A stretch of DNA of 64,000 nt from Sphingopyxis sp. MSC1_008 (GCF_023197165.1 NZ_JALPRD010000006.1:62001-126000); one strand, 5' to 3'; shown: positions 24,539 through 33,780, counted from the stretch's first letter. The notes: generated by a model not told the origin, from the letters alone. Numbers and translations are program-made.

Positions 24539-26658
24539 CCGGCGGCTTCAATCTGGCCAACATCGGCCGCATCGCCGGCATATCGGCGCTGCCCGTGGGG
24601 ATGCTGATCGTCGTCGGGCTGATGGTGATCCCGGTCTCGCCGTTGATCCTCGACATCAGTTTCGTCGCGAACATCATGATCAGCCTCTTGATCCTGATGG
24701 TCGCGCTGCAGGCGTCGAAACCGCTCGATTTCTCGGCCTTCCCGACCGTCTTGCTGCTCGCGACATTGTTCCGGCTCGCGCTCAACGTCGCCTCGACGCG
24801 CGTCGTGCTCGTCCACGGCCACGAAGGCACCGCGTCGGCGGGCCATGTGATCGAGGCATTCGGCCAGGTGCTGATCGGCGGCGATTATGTCGTCGGCCTG
24901 TTCGTCTTTTTCGTGCTGATGATCATCAACCTGATCGTGATCACCAAGGGCGCGGGCCGCGTGTCCGAAGTGTCAGCGCGTTTCACCCTCGACGCCTTGC
25001 CGGGCAAGCAGATGGCGATCGACGCCGATCTCAACGCCGGACTGCTCAGCCCCGAAGAAGCCAAGGCGCGCCGCGTCGAAGTCGCGACCGAGGCCGATTT
25101 CTACGGCTCGATGGACGGTGCGTCGAAATTCGTGAAGGGCGACGCCGTCGCCGGCCTGCTGATCCTGTTCGTCAATATCGTCGGCGGGCTCATCCTCGGC
25201 ATCTTCAGCCATGGGCTCAGCTTCTCCGAAGCCGGCAGCACCTATGTCACACTCGCGATCGGCGACGCGCTCGTCGCGCAGATCCCGGCGCTTTTGCTCT
25301 CGATCGCCGCCGCGGCAATCGTCACTCGCGTCGCCTCGCCCTTCGACCTCAGCGGCCAGATCGGCAGCCAGTTCGCCTCGCCCGCCATCTGGATGGCGGT
25401 CGGCGGCATCCTCTTCATCCTCGGCCTCGTTCCCGCGATGCCGCAGATGCTGATCCTGCCCGCCGCGGCTTTGTCTTTCGGTGTCGGCTGGCAGCTGCGC
25501 CGCAGCGCCGCCGCGGTCGCCGACCTGCCCGAACCCGCCGCCCCCGCGCCCGACCCGTCGCTTATCGAATGGGCCGACGTCAGCGACGCGAGCGCGTGCC
25601 AGCTCGAGATCGGCTACGCGCTCGTCACCCTTGTCGACGAACGCAAGGGCTCGCCGCTGATGACGCGCATCACGGGCATCCGCCGCCAATTGTCGAAGGA
25701 ACTCGGCTTCGTCGTGCCGCCGGTGAAGGTCACTGACGACCTGTCGCTGCCCGGCAACGTCTATCGCATCTCGGTCGCCGGGGTGATCGTCGGCGAGGAC
25801 GAGGTCTTCCCGAACGAAATGCTCGCGCTCGATTCGGGCGACCTCGTCACCAAGGTCATCGGCCGTCCGTGCAAGGACCCGACCTTCGGCCTCGACGCGC
25901 TGTGGATCCCGAAGGCGATGCAGAATGATGCGATCGCCGCGGGTTATACCGTCGTCGATCCGGCGACCGTCGTCGCGACGCACCTCAACAACAGCATTGT
26001 CGGCGCCGCCGCCGAGCTGTTCGGCATCGACGATGCGCAGGCGCTGATCGACAATCTCAAGACGCATTATCCGCAGCTCGCGCAGAATCTAAGCCCGCAG
26101 GGCTATTCGCTGCCGCGCGTCGCGAGCCTGTGCAAATCGCTGCTCATCGAGCGCGTGCCACTGCGCGATTTCCGCAAGATCGCCGAGGCGATGGTGGCGC
26201 TGTCGCCGCAGCAGCTGGGCGAGATCGACCTGATCGAAGCGGTGCGCCAGCGCATCGGCGCGCTGATCGTCCAGACGATCGTGCCGAGCCGGATGCCGCT
26301 GCCCGTCGTCACCTTCAGCCCCGAGGTCGAGGTGCTGCTCAACCAGGCGGTGCGCGCCAACCCCGCCGCCGAATGGCCGTTCGAGCATGGCATGGCGATG
26401 ACGATCATCGAACAGGTCGGCCAGGCCGTCGAACCGTTGCTGCTCCAGACGCGCAGCTTCGCACTCGTCGCCTCGCCGATCTGCCGTTCCGCTCTTTCGC
26501 GCCTCGTACGCGCCACTTTCCCCGACGTCGCCGTCATCTCCTACCTCGAGATTCCGGCGACCAAGCAGACCGAAATCGTCGCGACGATCGGCGCCGAAGT
26601 GCCCCGCCTCGCGTCCGGGCCCGAGGCCCACATGGAGGACCAATCGCATGAGAATTGA
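24535..26658 (+). CDS. flhA: Flagellar export gate protein FlhA
   Basis: FlhA (707 aa) forms the nonameric export ring and chaperone dock. The N-terminal half (about residues 15-325) carries eight hydrophobic segments, and the FHIPEP signature is seen as RFTLDALPGKQMAIDADLNA. The C-terminal cytoplasmic domain (about 350-700) includes RPCKDPTFGLDALWI. Usual length. It overlaps the transglycosylase and fliA. Confidence 0.98.
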   Translation: MTGGFNLANIGRIAGISALPVGMLIVVGLMVIPVSPLILDISFVANIMISLLILMVALQASKPLDFSAFPTVLLLATLFRLALNVASTRVVLVHGHEGTASAGHVIEAFGQVLIGGDYVVGLFVFFVLMIINLIVITKGAGRVSEVSARFTLDALPGKQMAIDADLNAGLLSPEEAKARRVEVATEADFYGSMDGASKFVKGDAVAGLLILFVNIVGGLILGIFSHGLSFSEAGSTYVTLAIGDALVAQIPALLLSIAAAAIVTRVASPFDLSGQIGSQFASPAIWMAVGGILFILGLVPAMPQMLILPAAALSFGVGWQLRRSAAAVADLPEPAAPAPDPSLIEWADVSDASACQLEIGYALVTLVDERKGSPLMTRITGIRRQLSKELGFVVPPVKVTDDLSLPGNVYRISVAGVIVGEDEVFPNEMLALDSGDLVTKVIGRPCKDPTFGLDALWIPKAMQNDAIAAGYTVVDPATVVATHLNNSIVGAAAELFGIDDAQALIDNLKTHYPQLAQNLSPQGYSLPRVASLCKSLLIERVPLRDFRKIAEAMVALSPQQLGEIDLIEAVRQRIGALIVQTIVPSRMPLPVVTFSPEVEVLLNQAVRANPAAEWPFEHGMAMTIIEQVGQAVEPLLLQTRSFALVASPICRSALSRLVRATFPDVAVISYLEIPATKQTEIVATIGAEVPRLASGPEAHMEDQSHEN

Positions 26659-27394
26659 GCCCGCCGAGCAATTTGCCGGGACCGCCGGCCGCGCGCCGCG
26701 CGCGCGCGGCTACGGCGAAAGCGTCGAGGCGCTGGTCGAGGAATATTCGCCGCTGGTCCGCAAGATCGCGTGGCAGGTATTTTCGCGCGTGTCGCGGACA
26801 AGCGAGCTCGACGATCTGATCCAGACCGGGCTGATCGCGCTGATCGAGGCGAGCCGCAATTATGAAGAGCGCGGTTTCGCCTTTGCCACCTATGCCACGA
26901 CGCGCATCCGCGGCGCGATGATCGACCAGCTGCGCCGCGAGGCCGATGTCGGCCGCTCGGCGATGGTCGCGGCGAAGCGAATCCATGCGATGCGCGCCGC
27001 GCTCGAACAGCAGTTGATGCGCGCGCCGACGACGGCCGAAATGGCGGTCGCGTTCGACATGTCGGCGGAGGATTATTTCGCGCTCGAACGCAACGCGACG
27101 CACGGCCGGTCGACCTCGCTCGACGAGCTCACCGACGTCGGCGCCTTTCTGGCGGCCGACGACGATGCGGGTGCCGACGAACGGTGCGAGCAGGAGGATT
27201 TGATGGGCGCGCTGCGCCAGTGCGTCGGGCGCCTGTCGCAGCGCGAACAGATGGTGCTCCAGCTCTATTTCTTCGAAGAGCTCAACCTGCACGAAATCGG
27301 CCTGACGCTCGACGTCAGCGCCGCGCGCATCTGCCAGATCAAGCGCGAGGCGATGATCAAGGTCGATCGCATGATGAAGGAAATGACCGAATAG
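26648..27394 (+). CDS. fliA: Flagellar sigma factor FliA (sigma-28)
   Basis: FliA (248 aa) directs RNA polymerase to late flagellar genes. Region 2 is seen as SELDDLIQTGLIALIEASRN and FATYATTRIRGAMIDQLR, region 3 around APTTAEMAVAFDMS, and region 4 as LSQREQMVLQLYFFEELNLH followed by ICQIKREA. ATG 26648 overlaps the flhA 3' end by 11 bp. It is the natural partner of FlgM in this window. Confidence 0.94.
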   Translation: MRIEPAEQFAGTAGRAPRARGYGESVEALVEEYSPLVRKIAWQVFSRVSRTSELDDLIQTGLIALIEASRNYEERGFAFATYATTRIRGAMIDQLRREADVGRSAMVAAKRIHAMRAALEQQLMRAPTTAEMAVAFDMSAEDYFALERNATHGRSTSLDELTDVGAFLAADDDAGADERCEQEDLMGALRQCVGRLSQREQMVLQLYFFEELNLHEIGLTLDVSAARICQIKREAMIKVDRMMKEMTE

Positions 27395-27396
27395 GG

Positions 27397-27435
27397 CCGG
27401 GTGCGGCACGCGCGACCAGTCGGCCCCGCACCCGG
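27397..27435. terminator. Bidirectional hairpin between fliA and the MarR-like gene
   Basis: CCGGGTGCGG (27397-27406) and CCGCACCCGG (27426-27435) are perfectly complementary. It sits 3 bp after the fliA stop and 22 bp after the end of the reverse-strand gene. No clear T-run follows on either strand, so termination may be partial. Confidence 0.6.
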
Positions 27436-27457
27436 TTCGGGGGTTAGGTCCTGACCC

Positions 27458-27961
27458 TCAGGCTGCCAGCGTTTGTCCGCCCTGCCAGGCGGCGCCGATT
27501 TTTTCGAAATAGCTGGCCATGCGTTCGGTCCCGACGTCGGTCAGCCGGACGATCGTCCGGCGCCGGTCGCGCTCGTCGATTGAGCGGTGCAACAGCCCGC
27601 GCCGTTCGAGCGCCGCGATCATGCGCAGCCCCGACGACAGCGGAACGCCCGCGCCGGTCGCTAGATCGCTGGCGCTGAGCACGCGGCCATGCGCGCCCGC
27701 GAGCATCAGGTCGAGCATCATATCCCACGTCGGACCCGACATTTCGGCGGTGCCGAAATGGCTGCGGCGGATGCGCCGGACCTGGATGCTGAACGACAGC
27801 TGGTCGAGCAGCGCCGCGTTCGACGCCGTGTCGCCGCGCGCGCTGTCGATGGCGCGCACGGTCGCGCCCGGCGTTTCCTCGCCGCGGCTCGCCAGCAGGT
27901 CGTGGATCTGGTCGACCCGCGATTTCAGCTCGGCAATTTCTTGATTCGAAAATTGCTGCAT
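27458..27961 (-). CDS. MarR-like winged-helix transcriptional regulator
   Basis: A 167-aa protein with an N-terminal helix (about residues 1-30) and a winged-helix region typical of MarR: VLSASDLATGAGVPLSSGLR, MIAALERRGLLHRSIDERDR, RRTIVRLTDVGTERM. ATG 27961 follows AGGGG by six bases; a GTG at 27982 is less likely. It is the last gene of a small reverse block (27458-29355). The target is unknown; similar sphingomonad proteins sit beside membrane and LuxR-type proteins. Confidence 0.78.
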   Translation of the reverse strand: MQQFSNQEIAELKSRVDQIHDLLASRGEETPGATVRAIDSARGDTASNAALLDQLSFSIQVRRIRRSHFGTAEMSGPTWDMMLDLMLAGAHGRVLSASDLATGAGVPLSSGLRMIAALERRGLLHRSIDERDRRRTIVRLTDVGTERMASYFEKIGAAWQGGQTLAA

Positions 27962-27985
27962 GTGATGCCCCTGGGGAGCCACATA

Positions 27986-28399
27986 TCAGGCCGTGACGTT
28001 TTCCCGCCGGCTGGACGATCCCGATGCATAGATGATCAGCAACAGGATCGGGTACGATATATAGACTGACAGGAGCGAATAGGGTCGCGCCAATATCTCC
28101 GAGAACATATATTTCTGGATATGGCCGAAAATGGCGATCAGCTGCCATCCGGTAATCCAGTAGGGCCAGAAACTCTGCGTGCGCATGGCAATGAACCAGA
28201 AGCTAAGCAGAACCAGCATGTCGATGATGAAGATATTCAGTTCGATATCGGTCCAGGTCGGAAAGGGCGTCAGGGCACTGGTGAGGACCGAGGCGATCAA
28301 TGCTGTATAGGCCGCCCAACGTTCAAGCGGTCCGCCGCGTCGGATCGCGACGGCCACCGTGATGAGCAAGACAACATAATAAATCGCCACGGACCACAT
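27986..28399 (-). CDS. Hypothetical integral membrane protein
   Basis: A 137-aa hydrophobic protein with four to five predicted transmembrane helices (about residues 3-18, 27-45, 51-68, 75-95 and 107-128) and a short charged tail. I do not recognise a family. The frame begins at 28456, but the first 19 codons overlap the preceding gene and are not hydrophobic; ATG 28399 gives a natural N-terminal helix. It lies between a small helical protein and the MarR-like regulator. Confidence 0.6.
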   Translation of the reverse strand: MWSVAIYYVVLLITVAVAIRRGGPLERWAAYTALIASVLTSALTPFPTWTDIELNIFIIDMLVLLSFWFIAMRTQSFWPYWITGWQLIAIFGHIQKYMFSEILARPYSLLSVYISYPILLLIIYASGSSSRRENVTA

Positions 28400-28424
28400 T
28401 GTGGCTGTCAACCTTTCTTGCGGA

Positions 28425-28802
28425 TCAACCGGCCTTCGCGAACGTAGCAGCACCATCGCCCGAGCGATCGTTGCTGCCTTCGTCGACCAGCTTCGCAGCG
28501 GCCGGCTTGACGCCCGCGCCGAACATCCGCGTGCCGAGACCGACTTCCTTTTGCGTCACGGTCAGCGCCAGATGCGCGTCGGTCAGCAGCTGGCGAACTT
28601 CGCCGGCGGCGGCGAGCGCATTGGCGACTTTCGCCATCGCGTCCTGGCCGACGATTGCCGACATGTTGGTTTCGCGGCGCGCGGTGGGCAGCGTCGCGGC
28701 GAGCTGGGCGATGCGGATCATCGCTTCGTCGATGGCGTCTTCGGCCAGATGCAGGTCGGAAGCGATCTTCTTCGCCGCAGAAACTCGTTGATTCAGCATC
28801 AT
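28425..28802 (-). CDS. Hypothetical helical protein
   Basis: A 125-aa Ala-rich soluble protein with no signal peptide or transmembrane helix. About residues 1-85 are predicted helical; the C-terminal 40 residues are Gly/Ala/Ser-rich and likely flexible. No catalytic motif is visible and I do not recognise the family. The ATG pair at 28802/28799 is preceded by AAGGA, and the A-run there doubles as the T-run of a reverse-strand terminator. Confidence 0.62.
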   Translation of the reverse strand: MMLNQRVSAAKKIASDLHLAEDAIDEAMIRIAQLAATLPTARRETNMSAIVGQDAMAKVANALAAAGEVRQLLTDAHLALTVTQKEVGLGTRMFGAGVKPAAAKLVDEGSNDRSGDGAATFAKAG

Positions 28803-28812
28803 CTTTTTCCTT

Positions 28813-28848
28813 GAAAAAGAATGCTACCGGTTCCCCCCCGCAGCATTC
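28813..28848 (-). terminator. Reverse-strand terminator after the LuxR-type gene
   Basis: On the reverse strand GAATGCT (28848-28842) pairs with AGCATTC (28825-28819) and is followed directly by TTTTTC. It separates the LuxR-type gene from the helical protein gene and abuts the latter's ribosome site. Confidence 0.75.
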
Positions 28849-28857
28849 GTTCGAACA

Positions 28858-29355
28858 TCAGGTCAGAACACGACCGAGTCCGACAAGGATCGAATAGAGG
28901 GCGGAAAAAGCCAGGATTGTCGCAAATGCGATCAAAATCGGCCAGATTATCCTTTCCATCAACCCATGCCGGTTGGCCGGCTGGGACGCGGTAGGAAATG
29001 GCGAACCTATATCGAATAATCGCCGAAACGAACTGCGCCCCACCTCCGCATCGGGGGGCGGAGATACGTCGCCAAGGTCGATCAATTGATATGTCAAAGG
29101 CTGATAAGGGGTAACATGATCGAAGACACCGTTAACAGCAAGGATACGCGCAGCTTCTATCCTGTTAGAAACATTAAGTTTTTTTAACACACGGCGCACG
29201 CGTTCGTCGACGGTGTGCGGCGAAACGTTCATCAGCCGCGCGATCTGCTTGGAATTTTTGTGCTCGTAAACGTGCCGCAACGTTTCGATCTGCGCGGCAG
29301 ACAGCAGGCTTATGTAATTGTCGGGGTCGCCTTGCACGAGGTTGGAATAGAGCAT
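28858..29355 (-). CDS. LuxR-type HTH regulator with C-terminal membrane anchor
   Basis: A 165-aa protein with an N-terminal LuxR/GerE HTH (about residues 15-76: LLSAAQIETLRHVYEHKNSK, QIARLMNVSPHTVDERVRRV, LKKLNVSNRIEAARIL). A Pro-rich linker follows, then one transmembrane helix (about 137-160). There is no receiver or autoinducer domain. DNA-binding at the N-terminus with a C-terminal anchor suggests a membrane-tethered regulator. ATG 29355 is preferred over GTG 29358. Confidence 0.75.
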   Translation of the reverse strand: MLYSNLVQGDPDNYISLLSAAQIETLRHVYEHKNSKQIARLMNVSPHTVDERVRRVLKKLNVSNRIEAARILAVNGVFDHVTPYQPLTYQLIDLGDVSPPPDAEVGRSSFRRLFDIGSPFPTASQPANRHGLMERIIWPILIAFATILAFSALYSILVGLGRVLT

Positions 29356-29467
29356 CACGAGTCGAAATCAAGGTCAGTAGATAGCTAATTTCCCGCACGG
29401 CCCGTTCTGGAGCACGCGCTCGGCGCCCGATCGCACCAATCAATAGCGCGCAGGATCGGTCGCGCGG

Positions 29468-30175
29468 CTATCGGCTCTCCTTGAGCGTGCGATAGCGCAG
29501 GATCGATTTTTCGATGTGCCGGCGCGCGGCGCGGCGCGCGGCGACCGGGTCGCCCGCCTCGATCGCGACGACGATCGCCTCATGGTCGCGGTTGATCGTA
29601 TGCGCATAGCGTTGATGCTGGACCGGATCGTCGCCTTGCAGGTACAGCCGCCGCGACGGGACGAGCCGCACGCCGAGAAACTGGGTGAAGCGCAGGAAAT
29701 AGGAGTTGCCCGTCGCGCTCGCGATCGCGGCGTGAAAGGCGGCGTCGGCGGCGACCGACGCGTCGACGTCGCTGCTTTCCTCCATCGCGTCGAGCGCCCG
29801 GCGCAGCGCCGCCAGATCGGCGTCGGTACGCCGCCGCGCGGCGAGGTCGGCCATCTCCGCCTCGAACCCCATGCGCATTTCGAGCAATTTCAGCACATCG
29901 TCGATCTCGCCGATTTCCTCGGCGGTAACCTGGAAGGCGCGATATTGCGCGCCGTCGGGGACATAAGCCCCCGACCCGCGCCGCGAGACGAGCAGGCCAC
30001 GCGCGGCGAGGCGCGAATAAGCTTCGCGCACGACGGTGCGGCTGACGCCGAACGTCTCTGTGATCTCTTTTTCGGTCGGGAAACGCGATCCGACGGGCAT
30101 TTCGCCCGTTTCGATCTGTTCCTCGAAACGCTGGACCAGATCGTCCGCCAGCGACGCCGCCTTGGTTACCGCCAT
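29468..30175 (-). CDS. GntR-family (FCD) regulator of the uronide locus
   Basis: A 235-aa regulator: N-terminal GntR winged helix (about residues 8-72, with FPTEKEITETFGVSRTVVRE and RGLLVSRRGSGAYV) and a C-terminal FCD ligand domain (about 92-220, with DAAFHAAIASATGN and DHEAIVVAIEAGD). FCD regulators often sense sugar acids. It follows the DUF4861 gene by 33 bp on the same strand. Three GTTGT-N3-ACA sites in this locus fit the known FCD-type consensus TnGTnnnACnA and are its probable operators. Confidence 0.88.
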   Translation of the reverse strand: MAVTKAASLADDLVQRFEEQIETGEMPVGSRFPTEKEITETFGVSRTVVREAYSRLAARGLLVSRRGSGAYVPDGAQYRAFQVTAEEIGEIDDVLKLLEMRMGFEAEMADLAARRRTDADLAALRRALDAMEESSDVDASVAADAAFHAAIASATGNSYFLRFTQFLGVRLVPSRRLYLQGDDPVQHQRYAHTINRDHEAIVVAIEAGDPVAARRAARRHIEKSILRYRTLKESR

Positions 30176-30208
30176 GGATGCTGCGTTATCATCGCGCCGC
30201 GAAACTGG

Positions 30209-31108
30209 CTAGGGCCGGAAATCGGGGCGCTGCGCGTCGACATAGCTATTCCAGTCGCCCTCTGCCGCAAAGTCGCCCCCGCGATCCCACGCCGCGCCGC
30301 TGTAATAGACAAAGGGCTGCCCCGGCCGGACGCGGACCAGAATCAGATAATTGTCGGTGTCTTCGGCAAAGCCCGCAAAAGCCGCCGGATCGACGATCAC
30401 CGCCGCCGCCATGCGTCCCTTGCCGCTATCGCCTTCGGCGGGGCCCCACCAGCTCATCCGCGCGGTGGCACTATCCTTGCGGATCTCGCCCAGCTTGTTT
30501 CCGTTTATCGGCCGCTTCGAAATGCCGATGCCGACGATCAGTTCGGCGTCGCTGCTCGACGCGATGGTCGAGGTCATCCGCGTGAAATTCGTCCCCGCCG
30601 GCAGCGTGAAGCGCCGCGTCTCGCGCACCGTGCGCAGCGTATCGACCGGCCACGGCTCGTAATCGACGGTGAAGTCGGCGACCTCGGGCCCCGATTGCAG
30701 GATGCGCGGCCGCACATAGTTGCGCGACGTCCACAGCTTGTTGTCGTACCAGATGCCGAGCCCGCCGGTGCCGCGCCCCGTCCCGACATTATAGAAGTCG
30801 ATCCCTTCGCCATGGTCGGCATGCTGGTCGCCCGTGCGCAGCTGGCGGTCCATGAAGGGCCAGCGCACGCGCTTGCCCCACGCGTCGATCCCCGACGACG
30901 AGGGCGGCTCGGCCTTCTCAAGCGCGCGGCCATAGATGCGGTGCGCGATCCGGTCGTTTTCCCAGAGCAGATCGTCGAAGCGATAATCGGCGATCACCAC
31001 CGCCGCACGCGCCTTTTGCTCGTCCGCCGTGGCGGGCCGAAGCGGTTTATGCTCCTGCGCGCCGAGCGGCGCGGCGAGCAAAACAAGTCCAAGGAAAGCC
31101 AAACGCAT
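30209..31108 (-). CDS. DUF4861-family secreted protein
   Basis: A 299-aa protein with a Sec signal peptide (residues 1-18, [18 protein letters not shown]). Landmarks: WENDRIAHRIYGRALEKAE, WPFMDRQLRTGDQHADHGEG and the C-terminal FVYYSGAAWDRGGDF agree with DUF4861, a family repeatedly found in polyuronide utilisation loci. Its reaction is not established to my knowledge. The ATG overlaps the ManD stop by one base and has GGAG upstream. The open frame to 31510 overlaps manD and is discarded. Confidence 0.8.
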   Translation of the reverse strand: MRLAFLGLVLLAAPLGAQEHKPLRPATADEQKARAAVVIADYRFDDLLWENDRIAHRIYGRALEKAEPPSSSGIDAWGKRVRWPFMDRQLRTGDQHADHGEGIDFYNVGTGRGTGGLGIWYDNKLWTSRNYVRPRILQSGPEVADFTVDYEPWPVDTLRTVRETRRFTLPAGTNFTRMTSTIASSSDAELIVGIGISKRPINGNKLGEIRKDSATARMSWWGPAEGDSGKGRMAAAVIVDPAAFAGFAEDTDNYLILVRVRPGQPFVYYSGAAWDRGGDFAAEGDWNSYVDAQRPDFRP

Positions 31109-32319
31109 TACCAACTCCACATCGTTCCGTCCTCGAGCCGGTTCACCGGCAGATAGGCGCGGGCATAAGGAAAAGTTTCGGCGAGCGCCTCGTCGATATC
31201 GACGCCGAGCCCCGGCGCATCGCCCGGATGGAGCATGCCGTCCGCGAACCGATAGGCGTGCGGGAAGACCGCGTCGGTCTCGACGGTGTGGCGCATATAT
31301 TCCTGGATCCCGAAATTGGGGATCGAAAGCCCAAGGTGCAGCGCCGCGGCCATCGTCACCGGCGACAGGTCGGTCGCGCCGTGGCAGCCGGTGCGGATCT
31401 GGTGGAGGTCGGCGAGGGAGGCGATCTGCCGCATATGCGTGATGCCGCCCGCATGGAGCACCGTCGCGCGGATATAGTCGATCAGCCGGTTTTCGATCAG
31501 CGCCTTGCAATCCCAGATCGAGCTGAAGATTTCGCCGACCGCGAGCGGGGTTGTCGTGTGCTGGCGGATCAGGCGGAACGCCTCCTGATCCTCCGCCGGG
31601 GTCGCATCCTCGATCCAGAAGGGACGCCAGGGTTCGAGATCCCTGCCGAGCCGCGCCGCCTCGATCGGGGTCAGGCGGTGGTGAACGTCGTGGAGCAGAT
31701 GGACGTCCCAGCCGAGCGCCTCGCGCGCCGCGGCGAAGAGTTCGGGGACGATTCGCATATATTTCGCGGTCGACCAGACATTCTCGGTCGGCAGGTCATT
31801 GTCGGCGGGTTCGTAGAAATAGCGCTCCTTGCTGACGCCATAGGTCGATGCCATTCCGGGCACGCCGCATTGCAGGCGGATCGCCTTATACCCCTGACGC
31901 TGGTAATCGAGCGCTGCTTCGATCGTGTCGGCGATCGTCGTGCCATTGGCGTGGCCATAGACCATGCAGCCCTCGCGCGCGGCACCGCCGAGCAACTGAT
32001 AGACCGGCAGTCCCGCGACCTTGCCCTTGATATCCCACAGCGCCATGTCGACCGCAGCGATCGCCGCCATCGTCACCGGCCCACGCCGCCAGTAGGCGCC
32101 CTTGTAGAGATATTGCCAGATATCCTCGATTCGGTGCGCGTCACGCCCGATCAGGCAGGGGACGACATGCTCCGACAGATAAGCCGCGACAGCGAGCTCG
32201 CGGCCGTTGAGCGTCGCATCGCCGACGCCGGTCGTCCCGTCGTCGCACTCGATCTTCAGCGTCGTGAAATTGCGGCCCGGCGCGGTCAATATCACCCGGG
32301 CTGACACGATCTTCGGCAT
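31108..32319 (-). CDS. manD: D-mannonate dehydratase (enolase superfamily, ManD type)
   Basis: A 403-aa enzyme that dehydrates D-mannonate to 2-keto-3-deoxy-D-gluconate in glucuronate breakdown. Hallmarks of ManD are present: Arg148 and Tyr160 on the active-site loop, Asp211 and His213 in LLHDVHHRL, Glu237 in WIEDATP, Glu263 in AVGEIF, and the terminal MWSW whose last Trp reaches the active site in the Novosphingobium enzyme. Broader RspA-like activity on other acid sugars is possible. It is the first gene of a reverse unit with DUF4861 and the GntR regulator. Confidence 0.93.
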   Translation of the reverse strand: MPKIVSARVILTAPGRNFTTLKIECDDGTTGVGDATLNGRELAVAAYLSEHVVPCLIGRDAHRIEDIWQYLYKGAYWRRGPVTMAAIAAVDMALWDIKGKVAGLPVYQLLGGAAREGCMVYGHANGTTIADTIEAALDYQRQGYKAIRLQCGVPGMASTYGVSKERYFYEPADNDLPTENVWSTAKYMRIVPELFAAAREALGWDVHLLHDVHHRLTPIEAARLGRDLEPWRPFWIEDATPAEDQEAFRLIRQHTTTPLAVGEIFSSIWDCKALIENRLIDYIRATVLHAGGITHMRQIASLADLHQIRTGCHGATDLSPVTMAAALHLGLSIPNFGIQEYMRHTVETDAVFPHAYRFADGMLHPGDAPGLGVDIDEALAETFPYARAYLPVNRLEDGTMWSW

Positions 32320-32346
32320 TCCATCCCCTTATCGCCACATGGGCTA

Positions 32347-32359
32347 GTTGTGTGACAAC
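32347..32359. promoter_or_regulatory. Probable GntR/FCD operator upstream of manD
   Basis: GTTGTGTGACAAC is a perfect 5-3-5 inverted repeat, 28 bp upstream of the manD start, and matches the FCD consensus TnGTnnnACnA. The half-site recurs twice before the TonB receptor gene. Confidence 0.65.
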
Positions 32360-32392
32360 CTTATTGACACTCGACGCAAAAGGAAAGAGGTA

Positions 32393-32406
32393 TGTCACCG
32401 GTGTCA
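32393..32406. promoter_or_regulatory. CG-centred palindrome, LacI-operator-like
   Basis: TGTCACCGGTGTCA is close to the perfect palindrome TGACACCGGTGTCA. A near copy lies before the TonB receptor gene at 33887-33900. The CG centre resembles LacI-family operators, but no LacI gene is in the window. Confidence 0.5.
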
Positions 32407-32620
32407 AGGCAAAAAGGCCTGCACCGTCCCGGGAGAGGAATCGCGATGCGCAGCGCCAGATGCACCCCGCCCGCCGCAAGCGCGCGCTTTTCGGCCATCG
32501 CATCATCGCCGTGGACGCCGTCGCCTCGCGCCATGCGCGCAGCGCGCACGACCCATGGCAAGATCGCGCCGAAACGCCCCTCCTCTCGCCGGTCGCCCCT
32601 TAGCCCGCAAAGGATATAAC

Positions 32621-33773
32621 ATGCCGCTGAGCCTCCTCGCCCTGATGATAACTGCTCCCGCCGCCGCGGTGGCACCCGCCGAACCCGCGATGCCGCAGCC
32701 CGCGGCGATCCTCGCGCAGACGCGCCGCGTCGCCGACTGGCAGCTCGCGAACCGCACCAACTGGGCGACGATGCCCGCGGCGCGCAAGAGCGTGCAGGAA
32801 GTACGCGACTGGCAGCAGGCAACCTTCTGGGTCGCGCTGACCGAGCTCGCGAACCGCGACAAAAAATATGCGCAGCCATTGCTCGATCTCGGCCGCGCCG
32901 AGAAATGGCAGCTTGGCGACCTCGCCTATCACGCCGACGACCAGCTGATCGGGCAGGCGTGGCTGTGGGCGGCGCAGAATGGTGCGGGCAAGGGCGCGAT
33001 CGCGCCGACGAAAGCTTATTTCGACCATTGTCCTCGCGAATCGCCCGACGATCAGCCTTGAATTCATCCCCGTCGCGCCGGGCAAGGGCACGTCGAAATG
33101 CACCGACCGCTGGTGCTGGTGCGACGCGTTGTTCATGGCGCCGCCGACCTTGCTGCGGCTGTCGAAGGCGACCGGCGACAAACGCTACGCCGATTTCGCG
33201 CATGAGGAATTCAAGGCGACGACCGACTATCTCTTCGACCCGTCGGAAAATCTCTATTTCCGCGACAGCCGCTTTTTCGACATGCGCGACGCCAAGGGCC
33301 GCAAGCTGTTCTGGAGCCGCGGCAACGGCTGGGTGATGGGCGGCCTCGTGCGGATGCTTCAGGTGATGGACAAGAAGGATCCGAAGCGGCCAATCTACAC
33401 GAAACTGTTCAAGGATATGGCGGCGAAACTCGTGACGCTGCAAAAGGCCGACGGCTATTGGCCCGCGTCGCTGCTCGACAACGACCCCGGCACCCCGCCC
33501 GAATCGAGCGGCACCGCCTTCTTCACCTATGCCTTTGCGTGGGGCGTCGACAACGGCCTGCTCGACCGCGCGACGTACGAGCCCGCCGCGGTGCGCGGAT
33601 GGGATGCGCTGCAGCGCGCGGTGCAGCCCGACAGCATGCTCGGCTGGGTCCAGCAGGTCGGCGACCGGCCCGACAGCGTCTCGGCGAAAGAGACGCAATT
33701 TTACGGAAGCGGCGCCTATCTGCTCGCTGGCTCCGCGATGTACGACCTGTCGAAAAAGCGCGTAAAGCGTTGA
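32621..33773 (+). pseudogene. GH105 unsaturated uronyl hydrolase, frameshifted
   Basis: Two overlapping frames together make one GH105 protein of about 380 aa. The first (32621 to about 33025) has a signal peptide, LANRTNWATMP and LAYHADDQLIGQAW; the second (from 33027 to 33773) has VLANRPTISLEFIPVAPGKG and CTDRWCWCDALFMAPP, including the family's catalytic Asp residues. The frames meet at 33023-33027, where GACCATT reads through correctly if one C is removed (GACATT). GH105 enzymes release unsaturated uronic acid from oligosaccharides made by lyases. It is either a real mutation or a sequencing error. AAGGA precedes the ATG. Confidence 0.85.
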
Positions 33774-33780
33774 TATGAAA

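Larger units (their letters stand above)
32320..32620. promoter_or_regulatory. Divergent control region, manD / GH105
   Basis: A 301-bp gap. The manD-proximal part holds the GTTGT-N3-ACAAC operator, a TTGACA hexamer at 32364 and the CACCGGTG palindrome. The remaining part (about 32410-32600) is GC-rich without a credible gene on either strand; possible frames there have no conserved features. The GH105 leader would therefore be long. Confidence 0.6.
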
